From a virus: a stretch of DNA of 23,279 bases. Under the pieces are notes generated by a model that made no database searches, was not told the origin of the DNA, and worked only from the letters and a program-made list of their open reading frames with translations. Positions 13,321 through 20,013 of this stretch are shown here, in pieces. A program made the translations under genes and the position numbers. How positions within the stretch are numbered: position 1 is the stretch's first letter; every line of letters starts with the position of its first letter. Location: positions 1 through 23,279 of IMG/VR virus record IMGVR_UViG_3300017598_000697, one strand, 5' to 3'.

Positions 13321-14202
13321 TTAATATGCTTTAAAATTTTGACCACCAGCTAATTCATCAAAATCTTTCATCATTACCATTTTATTTAAATCTTCATCGT
13401 TGTAAGCTGGCATACCTAAAAGTCTGGCCATTGGATCATGTGCAGTAGTGCAATCATAATAATTACTACCAGCACCACCATTAAACAAAATCCCTCCAGC
13501 TTGCATCTCAAAACCAACTTCATAATTTGTACTATCATTAAACCATTTAATTTTTAATGCATTATAATCTCTTTGTGCTTTTTCAATAGCTTCTTGAGCT
13601 TCTTTTAATAAGTCTGAATAATAGTTTTTTAAATTAGCTGCAGCTTCATAATCAGTCCATATACTATATGAAGCTAATGAGTTAGATATATAAAAAGGTA
13701 AATTAGTTAAACCTAAATATTCATAAACTAAGGGACCACCAACTACAGATACAAATATAAAAGATACCGATGTAATTATTGATTGTACGATCATTGCATT
13801 TTCTCTTATAAATTCAGTATGGAATAATGCATATTCTAAATCACCAAAATGCTTAACAGCTTGATTTAATAATCGTCCTTCATTATGTAAAGAATCTAAC
13901 GTAACAATACCAGCGGCCAGCAGGGCATATCCTACTGGTATTCCAAATAAAGATAAAAATGCTCCAACTACTACAGCTACAACAGCTACTGATGTCATGG
14001 CCAGTGAGCCAAGGTGGGAGAGGAACCCTTTAAAGTCCCCCTTAATAATAGACTCTACCATTCCAACTACATTCTCAACTATACCAACTACTACATTTGC
14101 TACAAATTTCACAGCTTCAGCTACTGTTTCTACTACAGCTTTAACTACATCTTTTACAAAATTTGTCACAGCTTTTACTACGCTTGATACGACTTTACTC
14201 AT
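13321..14202 (-). CDS. Putative membrane-active internal virion protein
   Basis: A 293-residue protein. Residues 1-60 form an amphipathic Val-rich helix with repeating Val-Val-Lys-Ala-Val and Phe-Val-Lys-Asp-Val-Val steps. A hydrophobic Gly/Ala/Val pair of segments follows at about 67-100 and another at about 138-162, both likely membrane-inserting. The C-terminal half is soluble and helical with Trp-Phe-Asn-Asp and Tyr-Tyr-Asp-Cys elements. Virion proteins with amphipathic and hydrophobic segments are used by podoviruses to build a DNA channel across the host envelope, and the neighbouring small coiled-coil gene would suit that. It overlaps the preceding gene by 8 bp. Confidence 0.55.
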   Translation of the reverse strand: MSKVVSSVVKAVTNFVKDVVKAVVETVAEAVKFVANVVVGIVENVVGMVESIIKGDFKGFLSHLGSLAMTSVAVVAVVVGAFLSLFGIPVGYALLAAGIVTLDSLHNEGRLLNQAVKHFGDLEYALFHTEFIRENAMIVQSIITSVSFIFVSVVGGPLVYEYLGLTNLPFYISNSLASYSIWTDYEAAANLKNYYSDLLKEAQEAIEKAQRDYNALKIKWFNDSTNYEVGFEMQAGGILFNGGAGSNYYDCTTAHDPMARLLGMPAYNDEDLNKMVMMKDFDELAGGQNFKAY

Positions 14203-14593
14203 GCAGATACTTTAAAGAGTTTTTTTCTTTTTCTTTTAAATCTAATTCATAGATATCACCTTGATATTTTTTTGTTATAGATTTATATTTTGATACATCA
14301 TCAGTTCTTAAATAGATAGGTTTTTGTAATTTTGTTATAGCATGCATGAAAAAGAAAAAAGCTTTTTTACCATGTCTATGTCTTTTAGATATATAAAATA
14401 ATGTCAATGATGAATGTGTTTTGTAATTTAGAGCTAACATAAAAGACACTAAACCTTTTTCATCATATGCATATAACGAAATACCTTTTTTTACATGAAA
14501 GTTATTTTCTTTGTTTGTTGTATGAGGAAACTCTCTTTTTATAATTTTATCAATATCATAAACTTTTAAATTTGTGAGTTGTTTAATCTTCAT
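14195..14593 (-). CDS. Small GNAT-like hypothetical virion-region protein
   Basis: A 132-residue basic protein with an N-terminal helix, a strand-turn-strand (Leu-Tyr-Ala-Tyr-Asp-Glu-Lys-Gly-Leu-Val-Ser-Phe-Met), another strand (Leu-Thr-Leu-Phe-Tyr-Ile), and Arg-His-Arg-His-Gly-Lys-Lys-Ala before a hydrophobic helix. This order loosely resembles the acetyl-CoA-binding core of GNAT folds, in which a basic Gly-rich turn precedes helix 3. Some podoviruses carry a GNAT-like gene among virion genes. The turn lacks the usual Gln/Arg-x-x-Gly-x-Gly/Ala pattern, so enzyme activity is doubtful. It is coupled to the membrane-active virion gene. Confidence 0.45.
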   Translation of the reverse strand: MKIKQLTNLKVYDIDKIIKREFPHTTNKENNFHVKKGISLYAYDEKGLVSFMLALNYKTHSSLTLFYISKRHRHGKKAFFFFMHAITKLQKPIYLRTDDVSKYKSITKKYQGDIYELDLKEKEKNSLKYLHE

Positions 14594-14608
14594 TTTTCAC
14601 TCTTTGAT

Positions 14609-15529
14609 TTATACTGTTGTTGTTATAATTTGAGGTGCTGTTGTATGTGCTGAGTTAATTAATAAAGTGGATGTATCTATTGCATTTATTGCTGTTTTTG
14701 CCTCATCCATTTGTGTTGATGATATTACTACATCTGTCGCAGTACCTAATGCATCCATATACTTAACCCAGTAATCTGCTTTTCTAAGTATGTTATTGTC
14801 TACATTTGTTTTAACAAGTATAAGTCTTCTTGCTTCTTCAGCTTTTGCACTCTCCCATGTAGCTTTTGCTGATTGGTTTTTAACATTAATACTTGCTTTT
14901 GTATCATTTTGTCTTAGTTTTTCAGTTATTGTTTGTTCTGTAACTAATTTTACTTGTTCTTTTTTTAAGTTTGCTTCTGCTTCTTTATTTATGGTTTCTT
15001 TTTGCTCAGTTAAAGCTTTGTTATTTATTAGGATTGTTTCTGCTACTTCTTTTAATGCTTGTTTTTCTACTAAGGTAGCTTGTTTTTCTTTTAAACTTGT
15101 TTCTGCTACTTCTTTTAACGCTTGTTTTTCTACTAAAGCAGCTTGTTTATCTTTTAAATTTGTTTCTGCTACTTCTCTTAATGCTTGTTTTTCTACTAAA
15201 GCAGCTTGTTTATTATTTAAACTTGTTTCTGCATTTGCTTGTGAAATCTGAGCATCTATTAATAAAGCTTGTTTATCTTTTAAATTTTTATCTGCAGTTA
15301 TTAATTGCATACTTTTTCCAGCTTCTAATAATTCTCTTACGAAGTTAGCTGCGAATTGTTGTTCAAACTGTACATATAGTTGACCTTTTGTTTCATCATT
15401 AACTGCAAAACTACCCAATCCCTCAATTACTGATTTTCTAGCATTTACAACAAATTCATTCTTATCAAATTCTGTAGTTAAATAAGTGACATCTTTCATT
15501 AGTTGTGTTATATCTGTTGATGTTTCCAT
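14609..15529 (-). CDS. Coiled-coil virion-region protein with tandem 21-residue repeats
   Basis: A 306-residue mostly helical protein. Residues 1-95 form a globular helical head (Met-Glu-Thr-Ser-Thr-Asp-Ile-Thr). Residues about 102-164 hold three copies of a 21-residue repeat of the type Glu-Thr-x-Leu-x-x-Lys-Gln-Ala-x-Leu-Val-Glu-Lys-Gln-Ala-Leu, a multiple of seven residues and so a continuous coiled coil. More degenerate copies extend on both sides. The C-terminal part has Trp and a Thr/Ile-rich tail. It lies after the head-tail adaptor candidate, so a tail-tube-proximal or internal structural protein is likely. The repeat number could vary between relatives by slippage. Confidence 0.55.
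   Translation of the reverse strand: METSTDITQLMKDVTYLTTEFDKNEFVVNARKSVIEGLGSFAVNDETKGQLYVQFEQQFAANFVRELLEAGKSMQLITADKNLKDKQALLIDAQISQANAETSLNNKQAALVEKQALREVAETNLKDKQAALVEKQALKEVAETSLKEKQATLVEKQALKEVAETILINNKALTEQKETINKEAEANLKKEQVKLVTEQTITEKLRQNDTKASINVKNQSAKATWESAKAEEARRLILVKTNVDNNILRKADYWVKYMDALGTATDVVISSTQMDEAKTAINAIDTSTLLINSAHTTAPQIITTTV
15036..15224. repeat. Three tandem 63-bp coding repeats
   Basis: Units start at 15036, 15099 and 15162, each exactly 63 bp, followed by a diverging fourth copy from 15225. They encode 21-residue coiled-coil repeats, and the unit is in frame so expansion or contraction keeps the gene open. Differences between copies are scattered, many at third codon positions, indicating an older duplication kept under protein-level selection. 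Confidence 0.9.
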
Positions 15530-15531
15530 TT

Positions 15532-16128
15532 TTAAATCCTTTGATGTTTAGTTTTTGTATTTCTAGAGTTTTTGTTTGAGAGTAGGGTGTCTTTTATTGT
15601 TTGTATCTCTGTTTTATATAATTTAAGATAATCTACACTTAGTTTCATATTTTCTGATTTTACTGGAGACATATGGGCTAAATGCATTACATAAAAAACA
15701 AGTGCATTTTTTACAAAAAGTGGTAATTGAACTTCATCTTCAATCTCATCTATTTGAATAAAATAATTATATGAAAAACGCATTTTGTCTGTTACTCTTG
15801 GATACAGATGTAAATTTATTCCATCTAAGGCTATAGTATAATCTGAAATATTTAAATAATTTTTTTGTAAATAATCATAACTCTTAATAATACAATCTTC
15901 ATCTGCGACACTAGCATGGATGATAGATAAAAAATCTTTTGGTAAATTATAAGACTCTTTATTGTCAAATAAATCTATATAAATTGTACTCTTAAAAATT
16001 AAAGTATCACGACATATCTCTATGATTGCTGAGTTAATATTATCTATTAACTCCCCATTAGACCATTTTTCTTCTTTTTGATCTGCAAGATTTTTTCTTG
16101 TAGCTAAGAGTATGTCGTTTACTAACAT
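15532..16128 (-). CDS. Head-tail adaptor candidate
   Basis: A 198-residue protein. The N-terminus (Leu-Val-Asn-Asp-Ile-Leu, then a Trp-Ser-Asn-Gly-Glu-Leu-Ile-Asp-Asn-Ile-Asn segment) has the layout of podovirus head-to-tail adaptor proteins that bind below the portal. The middle is beta-rich around Leu-His-Leu-Tyr-Pro-Arg, and a C-terminal helix has Tyr-Leu-Lys-Leu-Tyr. Position after the capsid genes and before the coiled-coil and ejection-type genes agrees with that role. A ribosome binding sequence AAAGAA precedes the ATG. The assignment is from the N-terminal pattern and synteny. Confidence 0.6.
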   Translation of the reverse strand: MLVNDILLATRKNLADQKEEKWSNGELIDNINSAIIEICRDTLIFKSTIYIDLFDNKESYNLPKDFLSIIHASVADEDCIIKSYDYLQKNYLNISDYTIALDGINLHLYPRVTDKMRFSYNYFIQIDEIEDEVQLPLFVKNALVFYVMHLAHMSPVKSENMKLSVDYLKLYKTEIQTIKDTLLSNKNSRNTKTKHQRI

Positions 16129-16130
16129 TT

Positions 16131-16631
16131 TTATTCTTTATTAATAAGCTTAAAAAGTTCAGCTTTTAATGTTTTAGTTTTTTTATTACCTGGTACTATG
16201 TTAAAAGCTATACATGTATCTTTGATTTTTTCATCATCCATACTTTCAAGTTCTTCTAGGCTTGGTAATTCGATTTTTATATCATTGGGTGTATTATCAC
16301 CCTCTTTTTCTTCATTTAGCTCTTGTAGGGCTTTTATTTGAGTCTCTAAGGCTAAGATTTTTTCATCTTTTACCAACAGTTGAGTATTTAAGTCATTCAC
16401 GCGAGAATTTTCTAAATTATCTTCACTTTCGTCGACGAAACTTAAAGGTTCATCCACTTTAGTAAAAACTCTTTTTTTAGTCATTAATATAGCTGTAACA
16501 ATAGGTACCAGAACACAATCACCTTTTTCTAAGATAATTTTTTCTCTTAAGCCTTTTATACCAACTAAAGGGTGGGGTACTTCCCCACCATACTCTATCA
16601 ACATTAAGGCTGGAGTATATATCTTTTTCAT
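16131..16631 (-). CDS. Coiled-coil protein with SAP/HeH-like C-terminal domain
   Basis: A 166-residue three-part protein: a beta-like N-terminal 60 residues, a helical coiled coil (about 78-110, Leu-Asn-Thr-Gln-Leu-Leu-Val-Lys-Asp-Glu-Lys), and about 40 C-terminal residues. The last part (Leu-Pro-Ser-Leu-Glu-Glu-Leu then Asp-Thr-Cys-Ile-Ala-Phe-Asn-Ile and Lys-Thr-Lys-Thr-Leu-Lys-Ala-Glu-Leu) has the helix-extended loop-helix pattern of SAP or HeH domains, common in small phage structural genes that touch DNA. The dispersed palindrome (16427-16440) falls in the linker before the coiled coil and encodes Phe-Val-Asp-Glu. It lies between decoration and adaptor genes, so is probably a virion component. 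Confidence 0.55.
   Translation of the reverse strand: MKKIYTPALMLIEYGGEVPHPLVGIKGLREKIILEKGDCVLVPIVTAILMTKKRVFTKVDEPLSFVDESEDNLENSRVNDLNTQLLVKDEKILALETQIKALQELNEEKEGDNTPNDIKIELPSLEELESMDDEKIKDTCIAFNIVPGNKKTKTLKAELFKLINKE
16427..16440. repeat. Dispersed palindrome, copy 3
   Basis: A perfect palindrome TTTCGTCGACGAAA in the linker of the coiled-coil/SAP-like gene, encoding Phe-Val-Asp-Glu. Confidence 0.8.
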
Positions 16632-16632
16632 C

Positions 16633-16992
16633 TTAGTAACTTACTTCTTGAGAAGTTGGTAAGAAGTACTCCAGTCTGATTGTAACTGCTCCAGCTGTAG
16701 CTGCATTTGATATTGTTGCTACAATATCTCTCTCAGTTTCAGTTGTTGTAAAACGAGTTACACTTGCTGAACTACCAGCTGTTGAAATGTTATAAGCATT
16801 TGTAAACTTGTTATCATTTACACCAGTTCCAACTTTAATTGTATTTGTATTATCAAATACTTCATCAACTTGAACATGTACAGCTACGTCAGTACCCACT
16901 GGTAACTGAGCGATAGTTGTAACTGCATTTGCATCTGTATAAGTCAGTTGCTTTCTAATTTGTTTTGTACTTTCATATTCAGTATTTTTCAC
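16633..16992 (-). CDS. Putative capsid decoration protein
   Basis: A 119-residue beta-rich protein immediately after the major capsid gene. I prefer the GTG at 16990-16992 because AAAAAAGG lies 7 nt before it. A GTG 11 codons upstream (17025) is in frame but overlaps the capsid gene and lacks a good binding sequence. The product alternates Thr/Val/Ala strands with turns (Leu-Pro-Val-Gly-Thr-Asp-Val-Ala-Val-His-Val) and has few charged residues, typical of head decoration or cement proteins. The identification follows from composition and its position directly downstream of the capsid gene. Confidence 0.55.
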   Translation of the reverse strand: MKNTEYESTKQIRKQLTYTDANAVTTIAQLPVGTDVAVHVQVDEVFDNTNTIKVGTGVNDNKFTNAYNISTAGSSASVTRFTTTETERDIVATISNAATAGAVTIRLEYFLPTSQEVSY

Positions 16993-17005
16993 AATAGGAC
17001 CTTTT

Positions 17006-18136
17006 TTATTTAATTGATTGAACACAAGCGATTACACCGTAATCTTTGCCATGCCATACTAATTTTTTCTCTTCTGCTGTTTTACCCATAAACTTAGCTT
17101 TTTCAAAACCAAAAAATGTATCAATAGCTGAAATCATTTTTCGACCACTATCAGCTGAATCTTCCAAATAATCAGGGATAGCTGCGAATGGTTGTAATCC
17201 TGCAGTAGCACCAAGAAGTAAGTTTACTTCAGTCTCAATCCCACCATTACCAGCATAATCACTAAAACCACCAGCATAATCTTCAAAATCTGGTGTTTTT
17301 GAAGTTACAACACCTTCATAATCATCATCCCAGTTTCCATTAGATACAATAATTGCAGTTTCAAACTCACCAATTTGACCAGATGTGATAAACTCACCAT
17401 TTGCTTGAGTAGATTGTGCAAGAGTCTCTTGATATGCTACCCATAATGGATCTTCTTTTAAAGTTTTTTTAGCAGCCTTACCTATACGAATTAGATAAAA
17501 ACCAACTTCAGTCTCTTGACCTTTGATATTTCTTTTTTCTGTTTTATAAGGACGAATACGTGGGTGTTTAACTCCATCTGCATCTTCATAACCATTTTCA
17601 GCACGATTTAATAGTTCAGTTATTGAAGCTGTATTAAATGTATCACCAACTTCTAAAGCTGAAGTTTCAACTTGTTCACCAGCTGCATTTAAAGATACAA
17701 TATTTGTACAATTTGCACTTAATTTTGCTGTACGGATTCTATTGATTGTATCTGAGAACCAATCGGCTAAACCCTCTTTAGCTTCATTTCTAAACTCTTT
17801 TGCGATTGTTTTAGAGTTGATTTTTTTATGTTGTGATTTGATAGAGTTTGCTAAAATATCACCAGTAATAACTTGATAAATATATTTTAATTTGTCTCTA
17901 TTTGCTTCAAGGTCAGTATTACCTTTAACACCACCACCACGAAGTAAACCACGTAAACTCATTGTGATGTTTTTAGAACCATTAGCATTTTCTACTAATT
18001 GTGTTTTAATAACATCATCATTTGTTGGACCCATTAAAGGTGTATAAAAACTAGCTTTACTTGCAGTAACGATAATATCTTTACCATGTGATTCTAAAGC
18101 ACTTGGTTCTCTTTCTATAAATTCATTTTCTAACAT
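17006..18136 (-). CDS. Major capsid protein, N4-gp56 family
   Basis: A 376-residue major capsid protein of the N4-gp56 type (HK97-like fold). The N-terminal part holds Leu-Met-Gly-Pro-Thr-Asn-Asp-Asp-Val-Ile and a Met-Ser-Leu-Arg-Gly-Leu-Leu-Arg-Gly-Gly-Gly-Val segment, and the middle has an Ala-Asp-Trp-Phe helix. The C-terminal third includes Val-Ser-Asn-Gly-Asn-Trp-Asp-Asp-Asp-Tyr, Leu-Leu-Leu-Gly-Ala-Thr-Ala-Gly-Leu-Gln-Pro, and Gly-Lys-Asp-Tyr-Gly-Val-Ile-Ala-Cys-Val near the end, the conserved tail of this family. GGAGATAAATAG precedes the ATG. It follows the scaffold and a 66-residue gene. It is the best marker of the virion lineage, a short-tailed (podovirus-like) phage with an N4-type capsid. 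Confidence 0.9.
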   Translation of the reverse strand: MLENEFIEREPSALESHGKDIIVTASKASFYTPLMGPTNDDVIKTQLVENANGSKNITMSLRGLLRGGGVKGNTDLEANRDKLKYIYQVITGDILANSIKSQHKKINSKTIAKEFRNEAKEGLADWFSDTINRIRTAKLSANCTNIVSLNAAGEQVETSALEVGDTFNTASITELLNRAENGYEDADGVKHPRIRPYKTEKRNIKGQETEVGFYLIRIGKAAKKTLKEDPLWVAYQETLAQSTQANGEFITSGQIGEFETAIIVSNGNWDDDYEGVVTSKTPDFEDYAGGFSDYAGNGGIETEVNLLLGATAGLQPFAAIPDYLEDSADSGRKMISAIDTFFGFEKAKFMGKTAEEKKLVWHGKDYGVIACVQSIK

Positions 18137-18337
18137 CTATTTATCTCCTAGACCTATTTGTTTAAAAAAATCACCATTTGAAATATCTTCAATTGATTCT
18201 TTTTGTTGTTTAGCAAGTTCTTGCACCTTTTTCATACGACTCTCATCACTTAAGATAACTTGAGCTTCAGCGAGAGTTTCTAAATCTCTCTCAATTTGCC
18301 ATTTATCATCTTCACCTACTGTAGTACGACCAAACAT
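18137..18337 (-). CDS. Small helical protein between scaffold and capsid genes
   Basis: A 66-residue charged helical protein beginning Met-Phe-Gly-Arg-Thr-Thr-Val-Gly-Glu-Asp-Asp-Lys-Trp-Gln. It is coupled to the scaffold gene (TAATG with GGAG) and directly abuts the capsid ATG, a three-gene unit under translation coupling. No motif is recognised. A capsid assembly cofactor, or a short peptide released during maturation, is possible but not shown. Confidence 0.6.
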   Translation of the reverse strand: MFGRTTVGEDDKWQIERDLETLAEAQVILSDESRMKKVQELAKQQKESIEDISNGDFFKQIGLGDK

Positions 18338-18993
18338 TAAGCAGCTCCAATCGATTTAAGATATTCTCCATCTTCGTTTTTTTCTTTTGAAAACTGAGAT
18401 GTAGCACTTCTTAACTCATTTAAATCAGGTGGTAAATTATCTTCATCCTCATCTGAAGGGTTTGCTTTTTTAAAAAGTTCATAAACAAACTTTAGTCTTG
18501 CCACTTTGTCATCACCAGTCTCTTCACGCATCTTCGTAAGTTGACGGTCAGTCATATCTAATTTTGCAAACTCTTCTAACTCTTCTACACTTACATCTTT
18601 ATTCTCTGCTAAAAAAGTACTAAAAGCTTTGTTAGTTGATGATTGCTCTTTTTTACCAGTTAAAGATTTATGACCCTCTTCTAAGGCTGATTTTTTTTCA
18701 GATAGCTTTGTTTTAAAGTACTCTGTTTTTTTACTTTCAACAAGTTGAAGTTTTGCTGGAAGGTCTGTACCAACTTCAAACATATATTTTTCATCTTCAC
18801 TTAAAAGAGAAACAAAATCTTTTTGAAACTCTACTTCTAAAGTACCTTCTAACTCATCTACTTCATTTTGCAGAAGTTCAAGTTTTGTTTCGTCTCTTAA
18901 GATTTCGTTATCAATTTCCACGTCTTTTTCATTTGTTTCAGGAGGTGGCTCTTGATTTACATTTAGTTTTTCATTTTCTTCTACATGATCCAT
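18337..18993 (-). CDS. Capsid scaffold protein candidate
   Basis: A 218-residue acidic, hydrophilic, helix-rich protein with no cysteines. It has long coiled-coil stretches (Leu-Leu-Gln-Asn-Glu-Val-Asp-Glu-Leu-Glu-Gly, about residues 40-50; Lys-Lys-Ser-Ala-Leu-Glu-Glu-Gly-His, about 100-108). The Glu/Pro-rich N-terminus and a Ser-Asp-Glu-Asp-Glu-Asp-Asn segment near the C-terminus fit an internal scaffold removed or degraded during head maturation. No protease triad is visible. It is the first gene of the capsid operon, with AAAGGAAA before the ATG, and sits downstream of the conserved promoter-like repeat. Confidence 0.75.
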   Translation of the reverse strand: MDHVEENEKLNVNQEPPPETNEKDVEIDNEILRDETKLELLQNEVDELEGTLEVEFQKDFVSLLSEDEKYMFEVGTDLPAKLQLVESKKTEYFKTKLSEKKSALEEGHKSLTGKKEQSSTNKAFSTFLAENKDVSVEELEEFAKLDMTDRQLTKMREETGDDKVARLKFVYELFKKANPSDEDEDNLPPDLNELRSATSQFSKEKNEDGEYLKSIGAA

Positions 18994-19022
18994 ACACTTT
19001 CCTTTAATAATTTTGATTTTGC

Positions 19023-19064
19023 CAATTTTAAAGGTTTTTATGATTATAAAAAAGGGGGGTAGTT
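19023..19064 (-). promoter_or_regulatory. 42-bp conserved promoter-like repeat, capsid operon copy
   Basis: It matches the copy at 11439-11480 at 40 of 42 positions. On the minus strand it reads AACTACCCCCC, TTTTTTATAATC, ATAAAAA, and then TTTAAAATTG after two changed bases. TATAAT (plus-strand 19043-19048) is about 50 bp before the scaffold ATG. It begins inside the stop codon of the preceding gene and fills the gap before the scaffold gene, the longest gap in the head block. Position, TATAAT and conservation indicate a late phage promoter; the C-tract may be recognised by a phage-specific factor. Confidence 0.7.
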
Positions 19065-19440
19065 AAATTGTTTTAATGATTTTAAAAAAATCTGTCTCTT
19101 TTCCATATAATTTTATATGATTATTTACTATATATTCTACAAGGTTTCCCATATAACAGTTTTGTTTAGATGCTGTGTTTTCCAAAACTATCATTACATC
19201 TTCATGCATACTCCAACTTGGAACTGATACTCTTTTATTTTTATGGTCTTGAGATTTACCTTGTATTTTTGAAATATCCTTGGAATGTAATAAAAAAAAG
19301 TTACTTACTGCTTTTTCTATAAATCTACTAGTTGTTATATTTGCTTCTTTGGCTTGCTCTTTTACTTGATTGATGCTATCTTGAGACCATGTCCATTCAG
19401 GGACTTTGTATCTTGATTTTGTTGCTCTGCCAATTTTCAT
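19063..19440 (-). CDS. Tandem ribbon-helix-helix-like DNA-binding protein
   Basis: A 125-residue protein made of two matching halves about 60 residues apart, without gaps: Arg-x2-Val-Pro14-x-Trp16 with Asp21, Ala30, Asn34, Glu42, Val45 and Asn47, against Arg-x2-Val-Pro74-x-Trp76 with Asp81, Ala90, Asn94, Glu102, Val105 and Asn107. Each half has a short strand, a helix, a turn with Asn and a second helix, as in ribbon-helix-helix repressors, which normally work as dimers. Here one chain could supply both halves. It follows the small terminase gene and precedes the capsid promoter-like repeat, so it could regulate late transcription or assist packaging. The domain call is from pattern only. Confidence 0.6.
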   Translation of the reverse strand: MKIGRATKSRYKVPEWTWSQDSINQVKEQAKEANITTSRFIEKAVSNFFLLHSKDISKIQGKSQDHKNKRVSVPSWSMHEDVMIVLENTASKQNCYMGNLVEYIVNNHIKLYGKETDFFKIIKTI

Positions 19441-19449
19441 TTTTAACTC

Positions 19450-20013
19450 CTACTTTTGATGTATAATTTTCTGTAAATCTTCATTACTCATATTTTTCAT
19501 ATCCTCTTGAGTAATATTTCCATTTAAATTATTTATTACAAAACTTGCTGATTTAGCATGAATAGCGTTATGTGCAGATACCAACATATCATGAAAGATT
19601 TTATTTGTACCTATGCTTTTAGCATTTTTTGCAAATACTTCTGCTTTTATTAAGTTGTTAGCCATTTTAACCTGTAATGATTTTGTACTTAATTCATCAT
19701 TTATAAGTTCAGCTATCACTTTTTCATTGTACTCTGGAGTTTGGTTATTATCATCTTTTTCAGTTTCTTGTAGCAGCTGTATTTTTGTTTCTTCTTTTAC
19801 TACTTCCGTTACCGCAGTTGTAATGGTTTGTTGTACCTTTTCTTTTGTATTAAAATATTTATTTTTTATCCACTTTTCATTTGTAACCCATGCCTCTATT
19901 GTTTTTTTACTTACATCACACATTTTAAAAACTTCATATACTTTTGCGACTGAAAGATTATGTGTTTCGTAGTAAATTTTTATATCTTCTTTTAAAGTTT
20001 CATCAATAGCCAT
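19450..20013 (-). CDS. Terminase small subunit
   Basis: A 187-residue protein just downstream of the large terminase gene. The N-terminal 50 residues form a helix-turn-helix (Tyr-Tyr-Glu-Thr-His-Asn-Leu-Ser-Val-Ala, then Val-Ser-Lys-Lys-Thr-Ile-Glu-Ala-Trp) ending in Asn-Glu-Lys-Trp, the DNA-binding domain of many small terminases. The rest is helical and hydrophilic, fitting oligomerisation. It would recognise the packaging site and bring in the large subunit. The gene order large-then-small is the reverse of the common arrangement. TerL stop and this start are separated by zero bases (TAAATG), with GGAGAGG upstream. Confidence 0.7.
   Translation of the reverse strand: MAIDETLKEDIKIYYETHNLSVAKVYEVFKMCDVSKKTIEAWVTNEKWIKNKYFNTKEKVQQTITTAVTEVVKEETKIQLLQETEKDDNNQTPEYNEKVIAELINDELSTKSLQVKMANNLIKAEVFAKNAKSIGTNKIFHDMLVSAHNAIHAKSASFVINNLNGNITQEDMKNMSNEDLQKIIHQK

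Noticed and set aside
14195-14593. Functional acetyltransferase.
   Set aside because: Only the general order of strands and a basic Gly turn fit; the acetyl-CoA-binding signature is incomplete, so it is listed as GNAT-like only.
14790-15348. Long open frames on the plus strand opposite the coiled-coil gene.
   Set aside because: They are mirror effects of the repetitive codon pattern on the minus strand, have no ribosome binding sites and overlap a convincing gene fully.
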